Origin: an uncultured Bacteroidales bacterium
Lineage (GTDB): Bacteria; Bacteroidota; Bacteroidia; Bacteroidales; UBA932
Direction: 5' to 3'
Assembly: GCA_946187365.1 (NCBI GenBank)
Contig: CAMHRD010000057.1
Location: 1-6,982, forward strand
DNA length: 6,982 nucleotides
Shown here: one piece after another, positions 1-6,041 of the stretch
Numbering within the stretch: the first letter of the stretch is position 1
How the letters are laid out: each line of letters starts with the position of its first letter
Translations under genes and position numbers: made by a program
Notes under the pieces: generated by a model
What the model was told of the DNA's origin: nothing
Database searches by the model: none
The model's input: only the letters and a program-made list of their open reading frames with translations

Positions 1-644
1 TTGCATTTGCAGTAATCTTTGGAAAAGAGATCTTTGGCGGAACCGGAATGAACATCTGGAACCCTGCCCTGCTGGCAAGAGCCTTCGTATTCTTTGCATA
101 CCCTTCTACCATCACCGGAGACTCCGTGTGGATTGGCGGAATGGGAAAACACGCAGACAAGTTGATTGATGGTTTCTCAGGTGCTACCCCACTGGCACAA
201 GTTGCTGACGGAGTGGCAGGTGCGCCGGACTTCATGCAGATGTTCATTGGTAACATTGCAGGATCTTTCGGTGAGACCTCAACCATCGCGATACTTATTG
301 GCGCCGTGATTCTGATTTGGACCGGAGTGGCAAGCTGGAAGATAATGGTAAGCTGCGTAGCCGGTGCTCTTGCAGTTGGACTGCTTGCAAACGGTTGTGC
401 AGAGCCTGGTACATTTGCCGCATACCCTGCTGTAAACCACCTCGTTATGGGCGGTTTTGCATTCGGTGCGGTATACATGGCAACAGACCCTGTCTCCTCA
501 TCTCAGACAGAGGTGGGCAAGTGGATCTACGGCTTCCTCATTGGTGCTATATGCGTAATACTCAGATTGTTTAACCCTGGATACAGAGAAGGAATGATGC
601 TCGCCATTTTGCTGATGAACACAATGGCACCACTCATTGACTGA
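1..644 (+). CDS. nqrB: Na+-translocating NADH:quinone reductase subunit B, C-terminal part
   Basis: Partial gene. The frame is open from base 3 and enters mid-protein with an FGKEIFGGTGMNIWNPAL stretch typical of NqrB, so the ATG at 48 is internal and not a start. About 213 residues are visible; the family is usually about 380-415, so the N-terminal half is missing. NqrB is a polytopic inner-membrane subunit that carries flavin and takes part in Na+ transport and quinone reduction. The motif DGFSGAT ends in a Thr codon at 186-188, the expected site of covalent FMN attachment through a phosphoester bond. Hydrophobic helices follow (about 270-400 and 450-640), with the conserved MATDPVSSS segment also found in the related RnfD. 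The stop is TGA at 642-644, 17 bases before nqrC. Sequence motifs and operon context make the identification very secure. Confidence 0.97.
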   Translation, partial: AFAVIFGKEIFGGTGMNIWNPALLARAFVFFAYPSTITGDSVWIGGMGKHADKLIDGFSGATPLAQVADGVAGAPDFMQMFIGNIAGSFGETSTIAILIGAVILIWTGVASWKIMVSCVAGALAVGLLANGCAEPGTFAAYPAVNHLVMGGFAFGAVYMATDPVSSSQTEVGKWIYGFLIGAICVILRLFNPGYREGMMLAILLMNTMAPLID

Positions 645-661
645 GCTGTAACCGCAAAATA

Positions 662-1525
662 ATGAAGAGTATGAATACAAATAAAAATTCTTACACTGTC
701 ATATACACCATTGTCCTTGTGGCAATTGTGGCTACAATACTGGCTCTGGTTTCTATGGGATTGAAACAAAAACAGCAGACCAATATTGAGGTAGAGAAGC
801 AGCTCAGCATCCTCTCAAGTGCAAACCTGGCAAAGGATGCAAAGAGTGCAAGTGACAAGAACTCCTATGTACAGGGCGAGTTTGCAAAGTACATCACAGA
901 GGCACTTGTGGTTAACGCAAAAGGCGAGGTAGTAGAGTCTTACACAGAGGATATAGTAAAGAGCAATGCATTCAAAATCTCTATTGCGGATGAGTATGCA
1001 AAGATGAGAGATATAGATGCAGCAAAAGATGAGGCCACTAAAGAGAGTATCCTCAGTCAGTTGCGTCTCCCTGTATTTGTGTGCAACACTCCGGAGGGAG
1101 CTCAGTACTACATTCTATCTGCTTATGGAGCAGGACTTTGGGGTCCTATTTGGGCATACATTGCAGTTAAGCAGAATGCCACTTCACTTGCAGGTGCAAT
1201 CTTTGATCACAGCAGTGAGACCCCTGGCCTTGGCGGAGAGATTGTAACGGAGAAATTCCGTAATCAGTTTGTAAACAAGGTTATACTTGAAAACGGAGAG
1301 GTTTCCGAGATTAGAGTTGTTAAGGACGGAGCAGATGATCCGCTCCATGAAGTTGACGCAATCAGCGGTGCAACCATCACCTCAACCTCTGTTCAAAAGA
1401 TGCTGACTCAGTGGACAAACTACTACAAGCCTTACCTTATGAATATCTCAAAGGGCTCTAAAGCCCCTGAGCAAACCATTGAGGTTAAGGACTTTGAGCA
1501 GGATCCTCAAGTTATTGAACTCTAA
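662..1525 (+). CDS. nqrC: Na+-translocating NADH:quinone reductase subunit C
   Basis: Complete, 287 residues from the first ATG. NqrC is a membrane-anchored flavoprotein with a large periplasmic domain that relays electrons through a covalently bound FMN. One transmembrane helix lies at about residues 12-34; the rest is soluble. HSSETPGLGGE (183-193) is the conserved NqrC/RnfG block, and DAISGAT (232-238) contains the flavinylation site, with Thr238 (codon 1373-1375) as predicted FMN acceptor. The flavin transferase (ApbE type) that should load it is not in the window. Start choice is uncertain: a second in-frame ATG at 671 gives MNTNKNSYT, which resembles the usual Bacteroidales N-terminus and has GAAGAG (664-669) immediately before it. 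Neither ATG has a strong Shine-Dalgarno sequence. The gene lies 17 bases after nqrB and 12 before nqrD, in one operon. Confidence 0.96.
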   Translation: MKSMNTNKNSYTVIYTIVLVAIVATILALVSMGLKQKQQTNIEVEKQLSILSSANLAKDAKSASDKNSYVQGEFAKYITEALVVNAKGEVVESYTEDIVKSNAFKISIADEYAKMRDIDAAKDEATKESILSQLRLPVFVCNTPEGAQYYILSAYGAGLWGPIWAYIAVKQNATSLAGAIFDHSSETPGLGGEIVTEKFRNQFVNKVILENGEVSEIRVVKDGADDPLHEVDAISGATITSTSVQKMLTQWTNYYKPYLMNISKGSKAPEQTIEVKDFEQDPQVIEL

Positions 1526-1537
1526 AAAGTTATTGCA

Positions 1538-2152
1538 ATGGATAAGAAAGTATTTACAACACCAATCCTCAAGCAGAACCCTATTACGGTTCTTGTGCTT
1601 GGTATTTGCTCTGCCCTTGCGGTAACTGTTAAACTGGAACCCGCAATAGTTATGGCAATTTCCGTTACACTGGTAACGGGACTCTCAAGTTTTCTGATTT
1701 CACTTATCAGAAAGACCATACCTAACAGAATCAGAATCATTGTACAGCTTGTAGTTGTTGCAATGTTCGTAATCCTTATAGAACAGATACTTAAGGCATA
1801 CGTTTACGATGTGAGCAAACAGCTCTCCGTTTACGTAGGACTTATCATCACCAACTGTATTATCATGGGAAGAATTGAGGCCTTCGGTCTTACTGAAAAA
1901 CCTCTCCCTTCACTGGTAGACGGTCTGGCAAACGGTCTGGGTTACGGACTCATTCTGATTGTAGTTGCCTTCTTCAGAGAGCTCATTGGAAGCGGTACAC
2001 TCTTTGGCGCTCAGATAATTCCGCAGAGCTGGTATGCAGCAAACGGAGGAGCTTACCTGAACAACGGACTCTTTATTATGCCGCCTATGGCGTTGATACT
2101 TATAGGATGCCTTATCTGGATTCAGAGAAGCATACAAAAGGAAGATAAATAA
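1538..2152 (+). CDS. nqrD: Na+-translocating NADH:quinone reductase subunit D
   Basis: Complete, 204 residues, close to the usual family length. NqrD is a polytopic inner-membrane protein related to RnfE. With NqrE it forms the membrane core that holds an iron-sulfur centre and is coupled to Na+ movement. The protein has about six hydrophobic segments. Cys24 (in LGICSALA) and Cys107 (in [16 protein letters not shown]) match the two conserved half-membrane cysteines that, in the Vibrio enzyme, ligate the intramembrane [2Fe-2S] cluster together with two cysteines of NqrE. Other family marks are NPITVLVLG near the N-terminus and [13 protein letters not shown] (145-157). The ATG at 1538 is preceded by an A/T-rich stretch without a Shine-Dalgarno sequence. 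The stop is TAA at 2150-2152, nine bases before nqrE, so the two are likely translated from one transcript. Confidence 0.97.
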   Translation: MDKKVFTTPILKQNPITVLVLGICSALAVTVKLEPAIVMAISVTLVTGLSSFLISLIRKTIPNRIRIIVQLVVVAMFVILIEQILKAYVYDVSKQLSVYVGLIITNCIIMGRIEAFGLTEKPLPSLVDGLANGLGYGLILIVVAFFRELIGSGTLFGAQIIPQSWYAANGGAYLNNGLFIMPPMALILIGCLIWIQRSIQKEDK

Positions 2153-2161
2153 CACATTACT

Positions 2162-2776
2162 ATGGAATCATTGAATTTATTCGTAAAGTCCATCTTTGTG
2201 GACAATATGATTTTCGCATACTTCCTGGGAATGTGTTCATTCCTGGCAGTATCCAAAAATGTAAAGACGGCAGCAGGTTTGGGAGTTGCGGTAATCTTCG
2301 TTCTCGGAGTTACCCTTCCTATCAACTACCTGCTTAACAAATACTTGCTCTCCCCTGGTTCACTTACCTGGATCTCTCCGGAGCTTGCAAACGTAGACCT
2401 CAGCTTCTTAAGTTTCATCATCTTCATTGCCGTAATTGCATCATTCGTGCAACTGGTAGAGATGGTTGTTGAGAAGTTCTCACCTTCACTCTATTCATCC
2501 CTGGGTATATTCCTTCCGCTTATTGCAGTGAACTGCGCCATCCTTGGTGCTTCACTCTTTATGCAGCAGAAGGCATTTGCAACTCTGGGACTTGCAACAT
2601 GTTACGGACTGGGAAGCGGCGTGGGCTGGTTCCTTGCCATTGTGAGCATTGCTGCAATCAGAGAGAAGATTACCTACTCCAACATCCCTAAACCGCTTCA
2701 GGGACTTGGCATTACATTCATAATTGCAGGCCTTATGGCAATTGCGTTTATGGGATTTATGGGCATTAATTTCTAG
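2162..2776 (+). CDS. nqrE: Na+-translocating NADH:quinone reductase subunit E
   Basis: Complete, 204 residues, the usual length. It is a homologue of NqrD and RnfA, inserted in the membrane in the opposite sense. It begins [23 protein letters not shown], a conserved N-terminus. Cys25 (GMCSFLA) and Cys125 (AVNCAILGA) correspond to the two conserved cysteines that complete the NqrD/NqrE intramembrane [2Fe-2S] site. Acidic residues in the [11 protein letters not shown] helix (Glu100, Glu104) lie where the family keeps charged residues implicated in Na+ uptake; assigning them that role is inference. Later marks are [22 protein letters not shown] (148-169) and a final hydrophobic helix. The TAG stop at 2774-2776 overlaps a strong AGGAGG ribosome-binding site for nqrF. 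Confidence 0.97.
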   Translation: MESLNLFVKSIFVDNMIFAYFLGMCSFLAVSKNVKTAAGLGVAVIFVLGVTLPINYLLNKYLLSPGSLTWISPELANVDLSFLSFIIFIAVIASFVQLVEMVVEKFSPSLYSSLGIFLPLIAVNCAILGASLFMQQKAFATLGLATCYGLGSGVGWFLAIVSIAAIREKITYSNIPKPLQGLGITFIIAGLMAIAFMGFMGINF

Positions 2777-2780
2777 GAGG
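2775..2780 (+). promoter_or_regulatory. Strong Shine-Dalgarno sequence for nqrF
   Basis: AGGAGG starts inside the nqrE TAG stop codon and sits 7 bases before the nqrF ATG at 2788. It is a full consensus anti-16S match and fixes the nqrF start. It is the only strong Shine-Dalgarno sequence I see in front of any gene here, which is notable because Bacteroidota mostly initiate without one. Confidence 0.8.
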
Positions 2781-2787
2781 ACGGAGT

Positions 2788-4029
2788 ATGACAACAGTAA
2801 TATTAGTTTCAATAGTAGTATTCTTAATCATCACTCTGCTGCTGGTTATTTTACTGCTCTTTGCCAAGGCAAAACTGCTTCCTAGCGGAAACGTTACCAT
2901 TGATATAAACAACGGAGAAAAACAACTTGAGGTTGCAACCGGCGGAACACTTCTTTCCGCACTTGCAGAGCAGAAGATTTACCTCCCTTCCGCTTGCGGT
3001 GGTAAGGGTAACTGCGGTATGTGTAAGTGCCAGGTAATCAGTGGCGGCGGTTCTATCCTCCCTACTGAGACCGGCTTCTTCACACGCAAGGAGCAACTCT
3101 CCAACTGGAGACTGGGTTGCCAGGTTAAGGTAAAGGAGAATCTGGGCATTCTGCTTCCTCCTGAGGTATTGGGAGTTAAGAAGTGGGAGTGCACCGTTGT
3201 AAGCAACCACAACGTTGCTACATTCATCAAGGAGTTTGTTGTTAAACTTCCTGAGGGTGAGAACGTTAACTTCCGCAGCGGCGGTTACATCCAGATAGAC
3301 GTACCTGCTTGCGAGGTGGATTACAAGAACATAGAGGTAGAGCCTGAGTACAGAGGAGACTGGGAGAAGATGGGAATCTTCAACCTCAAGATGGTTAACC
3401 CAACTCCAACATTCAGAGCATATTCTATGGCCAACCACCCTGCAGAGGGCAACATCATTATGCTCAACGTACGTATTGCAACACCTCCGTTTGACCGTGC
3501 CAAGAAGGATTGGGTACCTGTTAATCCTGGTATCTGCTCCTCTTACATCTACTCACTCAAACCGGGTGATAAGATCACAATATCAGGCCCTTACGGTGAG
3601 TTCTTCATTAAGGATACAGACAACGAGATTGTATTCATAGGCGGTGGTGCCGGTATGGCTCCAATGAGAAGCCACATCTTCCACCTCTTTAAGACCCTCC
3701 ACACCAAGAGAAAGGTAAGCTTCTGGTACGGAGCACGTTCTAAGAGAGAGATGTTCTATGATGAGGACTTTGCAGAGATTGCAAGAGAGAACCCTAACTT
3801 CTCATACAACGTTGCACTCTCAGACGCCCTCCCAGAGGACAACTGGACAGGTCCTAAGGGCTTCATCCACCAGGTACTCTTTGACAACTACCTGAAGAAT
3901 CACCCTGCTCCTGAGGATATTGAGTACTACCTCTGCGGTCCTCCAATGATGACCAACGCAGCAGTCAATATGCTTGATAACCTGGGCGTTCAGCCTGAGA
4001 ACATTATGTACGACAACTTTGGAGCGTAA
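2788..4029 (+). CDS. nqrF: Na+-translocating NADH:quinone reductase subunit F (NADH dehydrogenase subunit)
   Basis: Complete, 413 residues (the Vibrio protein is about 408). NqrF is the electron entry point: NADH reduces FAD, which passes electrons to a [2Fe-2S] cluster and on to NqrB, NqrC, NqrD and NqrE. Order of parts: N-terminal transmembrane anchor (about 3-26); ferredoxin-like domain (about 35-125) with cluster ligands Cys70, Cys76, Cys79 ([11 protein letters not shown]) and Cys111 (LGCQV); ferredoxin-reductase FAD domain with RAYSMAN (210-216); NADH domain with [12 protein letters not shown] (285-296) and YLCGPPMM (381-388); and the C-terminal YDNFGA, whose aromatic residue stacks on the flavin in this family. 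No key residue is missing. The start is supported by AGGAGG 7 bases upstream. It is the last gene of the operon; a terminator begins 29 bases after the stop. Confidence 0.98.
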   Translation: MTTVILVSIVVFLIITLLLVILLLFAKAKLLPSGNVTIDINNGEKQLEVATGGTLLSALAEQKIYLPSACGGKGNCGMCKCQVISGGGSILPTETGFFTRKEQLSNWRLGCQVKVKENLGILLPPEVLGVKKWECTVVSNHNVATFIKEFVVKLPEGENVNFRSGGYIQIDVPACEVDYKNIEVEPEYRGDWEKMGIFNLKMVNPTPTFRAYSMANHPAEGNIIMLNVRIATPPFDRAKKDWVPVNPGICSSYIYSLKPGDKITISGPYGEFFIKDTDNEIVFIGGGAGMAPMRSHIFHLFKTLHTKRKVSFWYGARSKREMFYDEDFAEIARENPNFSYNVALSDALPEDNWTGPKGFIHQVLFDNYLKNHPAPEDIEYYLCGPPMMTNAAVNMLDNLGVQPENIMYDNFGA

Positions 4030-4057
4030 CCAAACGCCCTACAGAATAGCGTATTAC

Positions 4058-4093
4058 AAAAGAGAGATGGCCACACCGGTCATCTCTTTTTTT
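4058..4093 (+). terminator. Rho-independent terminator of the nqr operon
   Basis: A 10-bp stem pairs AGAGATGGCC (4063-4072) with GGTCATCTCT (4078-4087), with one G-U pair and a 5-base ACACC loop. Seven T follow from 4087 to 4093, and AAAA at 4058-4061 can extend the stem into the U tract. The position directly after the nqrF stop marks the end of the nqr transcript. Confidence 0.9.
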
Positions 4094-4243
4094 CATCACT
4101 CTCCACCGGCCTCCCCTTTTCATGGGTAAAAAAGGAGTATTGGGAGGTATTTTACCATCGCGATAGATAATGGCAACAAATTTGAATAACACAAGCTAAA
4201 GACTCTAGAGCAAACTAAAACCTTTACCTAAAAAAGAAGTGTT
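4094..4243. other. Intergenic region with overlapping inverted repeats
   Basis: No convincing gene of normal size lies here. The first half holds three mutually exclusive or nested pairings on the + strand: CCTCCC (4110-4115) with GGGAGG (4142-4147); GGTAAAA (4125-4131) with TTTTACC (4150-4156); and CTCC..TTTT (4111-4120) with AAAAGGAG (4130-4137), with two unpaired bases. A 14-codon ORF (ATG 4122, TAG 4164-4166, MGKKGVLGGILPSR) overlaps these repeats but has no ribosome-binding site. The second half is A-rich and probably serves as leader for the gene at 4244. I recognise no known riboswitch or ncRNA family. Confidence 0.4.
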
Positions 4244-4351
4244 ATGAATTATTTAAAATTTATTTGGGCTGCAGTGATTCTTTCACTGGCAGCAGCCTGC
4301 TCGGGCGGTGGCGGAGGAGTTCCCCCAGGCGGCGGAGGCGGACGTCCGTAA
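4244..4351 (+). CDS. Tiny glycine-rich lipoprotein, function unknown
   Basis: Predicted 35-residue protein with a textbook lipoprotein signal peptide: MNYLK with one basic residue, a hydrophobic core (about 6-15), and lipobox LAAAC with Cys19 as lipidation site. After cleavage only 17 residues remain: CSGGGGG, VPP, GGGGG, RP. The mature part is therefore a lipid-anchored pair of Gly5 blocks around a Pro pair. I do not recognise a family. Small lipoproteins of 40-50 residues (for example entericidins) exist, but no specific similarity is claimed. No Bacteroidota surface-export signal (acidic residues just after the Cys) is present, so periplasmic retention is more likely than surface display. 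AAGAAG (4234-4239) lies 4 bases before the ATG. The orientation is the same as the glutamine synthetase gene, but that gene has its own promoter. The signal-peptide logic supports a real gene; the short length leaves doubt. Confidence 0.6.
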   Translation: MNYLKFIWAAVILSLAAACSGGGGGVPPGGGGGRP

Positions 4352-4389
4352 AGGAATTCAAAATGTTTGATTTGGGAGAAAAATTCCTT
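4351..4389. repeat. 8-bp perfect inverted repeat around the -33 box
   Basis: AAGGAATT at 4351-4358 is the exact reverse complement of AATTCCTT at 4382-4389, with a 23-base spacer. The left arm starts in the stop codon of the small lipoprotein gene. The right arm ends on the first base of the -7 element. The predicted -33 box lies in the spacer. No T tract follows, so it is not a normal terminator. It could be an operator; that is inference. Confidence 0.55.
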
Positions 4390-4396
4390 ATCTTTG
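4366..4396 (+). promoter_or_regulatory. Bacteroidetes-type promoter for the glutamine synthetase gene
   Basis: TTTG at 4366-4369 (-33), a 19-bp spacer, then TATCTTTG at 4389-4396, a full match to the -7 consensus TAnnTTTG used by the primary sigma factor of Bacteroides. Transcription should begin around 4400-4403, giving a leader of about 70 bases before the ATG at 4474. Confidence 0.75.
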
Positions 4397-4410
4397 AAGG
4401 GTTGTTTGCA

Positions 4411-4428
4411 AAATCTTGTTAAAGATTT
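4411..4428 (+). other. Hairpin in the glutamine synthetase leader
   Basis: AAATCTT (4411-4417) pairs perfectly with AAGATTT (4422-4428) across a 4-base GTTA loop. It is A/T-rich with no T tract, so a weak stem and not an intrinsic terminator. It would sit about 10 bases from the 5' end of the predicted transcript, where it could affect mRNA stability. Confidence 0.5.
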
Positions 4429-4473
4429 AAACGGCAAGCAGCCTTTTACTTTAATCATTTAAGAGATGTTGTT

Positions 4474-5979
4474 ATGAATAATGTCATAAGCATGAACCCA
4501 AATAGGATTGTCTCTTTCCTTCAGAAGAGGCCGTCCGATTTTACAAAGAAAGATATCATAGAGTTCATTAAGGCTGAGAATATTCAGATGGTGAACTTTA
4601 TGTACCCTGCGGGAGACGGAAGATTGAAGACTTTGAACTTTGTAATCAGTGATGAGGAGTACCTCAACACCATTCTCTCCTGCGGAGAAAGAGTAGACGG
4701 TTCCTCCCTGTTCAAGTTCATAGAGGCTTCCAGCTCAGACCTTTACGTAATACCAAGATTCAGCACCGCATTCCTGGATCCGTTTGCAGAAATCCCTACA
4801 GTTACCATGCTCTGCTCCTTCTTCAACAAGGACGGCCAGCCGCTGGAGTCTGCACCGGACCAGACCCTGCGCAAAGCCTGCAAGAGCTTCAAAGAGAAGA
4901 CCGGCTGCGAGTTCCAGGCAATGGGAGAGCTTGAGTACTACGTAATTGCAGAGGATGAGAAACTCTTCCCTGCAACAGACCAGAGAGGTTACCATGAGAG
5001 CGGCCCGTTTGCAAAGTTCAACCAGTTCCGCACCCAGTGCATGCACTACATTGCACAGGCCGGAGGCCAGATTAAGTACGGCCACTCAGAGGTTGGCAAC
5101 TTCACGCTCAACGGAAAAATCTATGAGCAGAACGAGATTGAGTTCCTCCCTACAAACGCAGAAGATGCTGCAGATCAGCTCACTCTGGCCAAGTGGATTA
5201 TCCGTAACCTGGGTCATAAATTGGGTTATGACGTAACCTTTGCACCAAAGATTACATCCGGCAAGGCAGGCAGCGGACTGCATATTCACATGAAGATAAA
5301 CAAGGAGGGCAAGAGCCAGATGATAGAGAACGGAGTGCTCAGCCCTACCGCCCGCAAAGCCATTGCAGGAATGATGGTTTTGGCCCCTTCAATTACCGCA
5401 TTCGGAAACAAAGTTCCAACATCATACTTCCGCTTAGTTCCTCACCAGGAGGCACCTACAAATGTTTGCTGGGGAGACCGCAACCGTTCCGTATTGGTAA
5501 GAGTTCCTCTGGGATGGACAGCAGGAGGAGATATGTCCTGCATTGCTAATCCTCTGGAAAAACCATCCGGCATTGACACCACCCAGAAGCAGACCGTGGA
5601 GATGCGTTCACCGGACGGCAGCGCAGACGTATATCAGTTAATAGCAGCTCTTTGCGTAGCCTGCAGAATTGGAATAGAGATGGGAGACGAGGCACTTAAG
5701 ATTGCAGAGGAGAAGTACGTTAACGTCAATATTCACGATGCAGAACACGCAGACAAGGTGGCTCACCTTGAGCAACTGCCGGACAGCTGCCAGGCAAGTG
5801 CAGAGTGCCTTGCAAAACAGAGAGAGTACTATGAAAAAGAAGGCGTCTTCTCTCCAAATATGATAGACGGAATCATCAGTCAGTTAAAATCTTACAGAGA
5901 CGGTTCACTCCGCAGAGAGATTGAGAACCGCCCTCAGGAGATGCTTCAGATGGTTAAACGTTACTTCCACTGCGGCTAA
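4474..5979 (+). CDS. glnA: Glutamine synthetase, class I type
   Basis: Complete, 501 residues, a little longer than the common GSI length (about 440-470). It makes glutamine from glutamate, ammonia and ATP in the cytoplasm. Visible parts: N-terminal beta-grasp region with the GDGRLK loop (47-52); metal and substrate ligands GELEYY (Glu152, Glu154), HSEVGN (Glu206) and QNEIEF (Glu221/Glu223); GSGLHIH (266-272, His270 equivalent to the conserved active-site His); TSYFRLVP (Arg320); GDRNRSVLVRVP (334-345, phosphate and glutamate arginines); and VEMRSPDGSADVYQ (Glu376, Arg378). The NLYDLPPEE adenylylation motif of enteric GSI is absent. It is not the much larger GSIII (about 730 residues) also found in Bacteroidota. 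The first ATG (4474) has AAGAGA 7 bases upstream; an internal ATG at 4492 (MNPNRIV) is a possible alternative. The gene is transcribed from its own promoter. A different gamma-glutamyl ligase specificity cannot be excluded by sequence alone. Confidence 0.92.
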   Translation: MNNVISMNPNRIVSFLQKRPSDFTKKDIIEFIKAENIQMVNFMYPAGDGRLKTLNFVISDEEYLNTILSCGERVDGSSLFKFIEASSSDLYVIPRFSTAFLDPFAEIPTVTMLCSFFNKDGQPLESAPDQTLRKACKSFKEKTGCEFQAMGELEYYVIAEDEKLFPATDQRGYHESGPFAKFNQFRTQCMHYIAQAGGQIKYGHSEVGNFTLNGKIYEQNEIEFLPTNAEDAADQLTLAKWIIRNLGHKLGYDVTFAPKITSGKAGSGLHIHMKINKEGKSQMIENGVLSPTARKAIAGMMVLAPSITAFGNKVPTSYFRLVPHQEAPTNVCWGDRNRSVLVRVPLGWTAGGDMSCIANPLEKPSGIDTTQKQTVEMRSPDGSADVYQLIAALCVACRIGIEMGDEALKIAEEKYVNVNIHDAEHADKVAHLEQLPDSCQASAECLAKQREYYEKEGVFSPNMIDGIISQLKSYRDGSLRREIENRPQEMLQMVKRYFHCG

Positions 5980-5981
5980 CG

Positions 5982-6012
5982 CTTGCCATTAACCCATAAT
6001 TGCTTAACTTTG
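5982..6012 (+). promoter_or_regulatory. Bacteroidetes-type promoter for the C1B peptidase gene
   Basis: CTTG at 5982-5985 (TTG core of the -33 box), a 19-bp spacer, then TAACTTTG at 6005-6012, a full -7 TAnnTTTG match. Predicted transcription start is around 6016-6019, leaving a short A-rich leader of about 25 bases before the ATG at 6042. The geometry is the same as in the promoter at 4366-4396. No hairpin terminator is visible between the glutamine synthetase stop and this promoter, so read-through is possible. Confidence 0.7.
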
Positions 6013-6041
6013 AAGACAGGCAGAAAGAAATAACAATCAAT

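Noticed and set aside
48..50. ATG at 48 as the start of nqrB.
   Set aside because: The frame continues upstream to the window edge with conserved NqrB sequence, so the gene is truncated by the window and starts earlier.
2851..3438. 195-codon minus-strand ORF inside nqrF.
   Set aside because: It is antisense to an unambiguous conserved gene. The length comes from codon bias of the sense strand, and the translation resembles no protein I know.
4151..4184. Possible promoter for the small lipoprotein gene: TTTA (4151-4154), 22-bp spacer, CAAATTTG (4177-4184).
   Set aside because: Both boxes deviate from consensus and the spacer is outside 19-21 bp. It is much weaker than the two promoters downstream, so it is not annotated.
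4004..4192. 62-codon minus-strand ORF over the nqrF end and terminator.
   Set aside because: It covers a strong plus-strand terminator and the nqrF 3' end, and shows no domain or ribosome-binding site.
4249..4458. 69-codon minus-strand ORF with a proline-rich run (GRPPPPPGGTPPPPPEQ).
   Set aside because: The poly-Pro is the antisense of the Gly codons of the small lipoprotein. The plus-strand frame has a proper signal peptide and lipobox, while this one has no recognisable domain and overlaps the glutamine synthetase promoter.
4241..4480. Identical GTTATGAAT at the starts of the small lipoprotein (4241-4249) and glutamine synthetase (4471-4479) genes.
   Set aside because: A 9-base A/T-rich match around start codons is expected by chance, and flanking bases do not extend it into a duplication.
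4735..5085. 116-codon minus-strand ORF inside the glutamine synthetase gene.
   Set aside because: Shadow of a conserved gene with no independent coding evidence.
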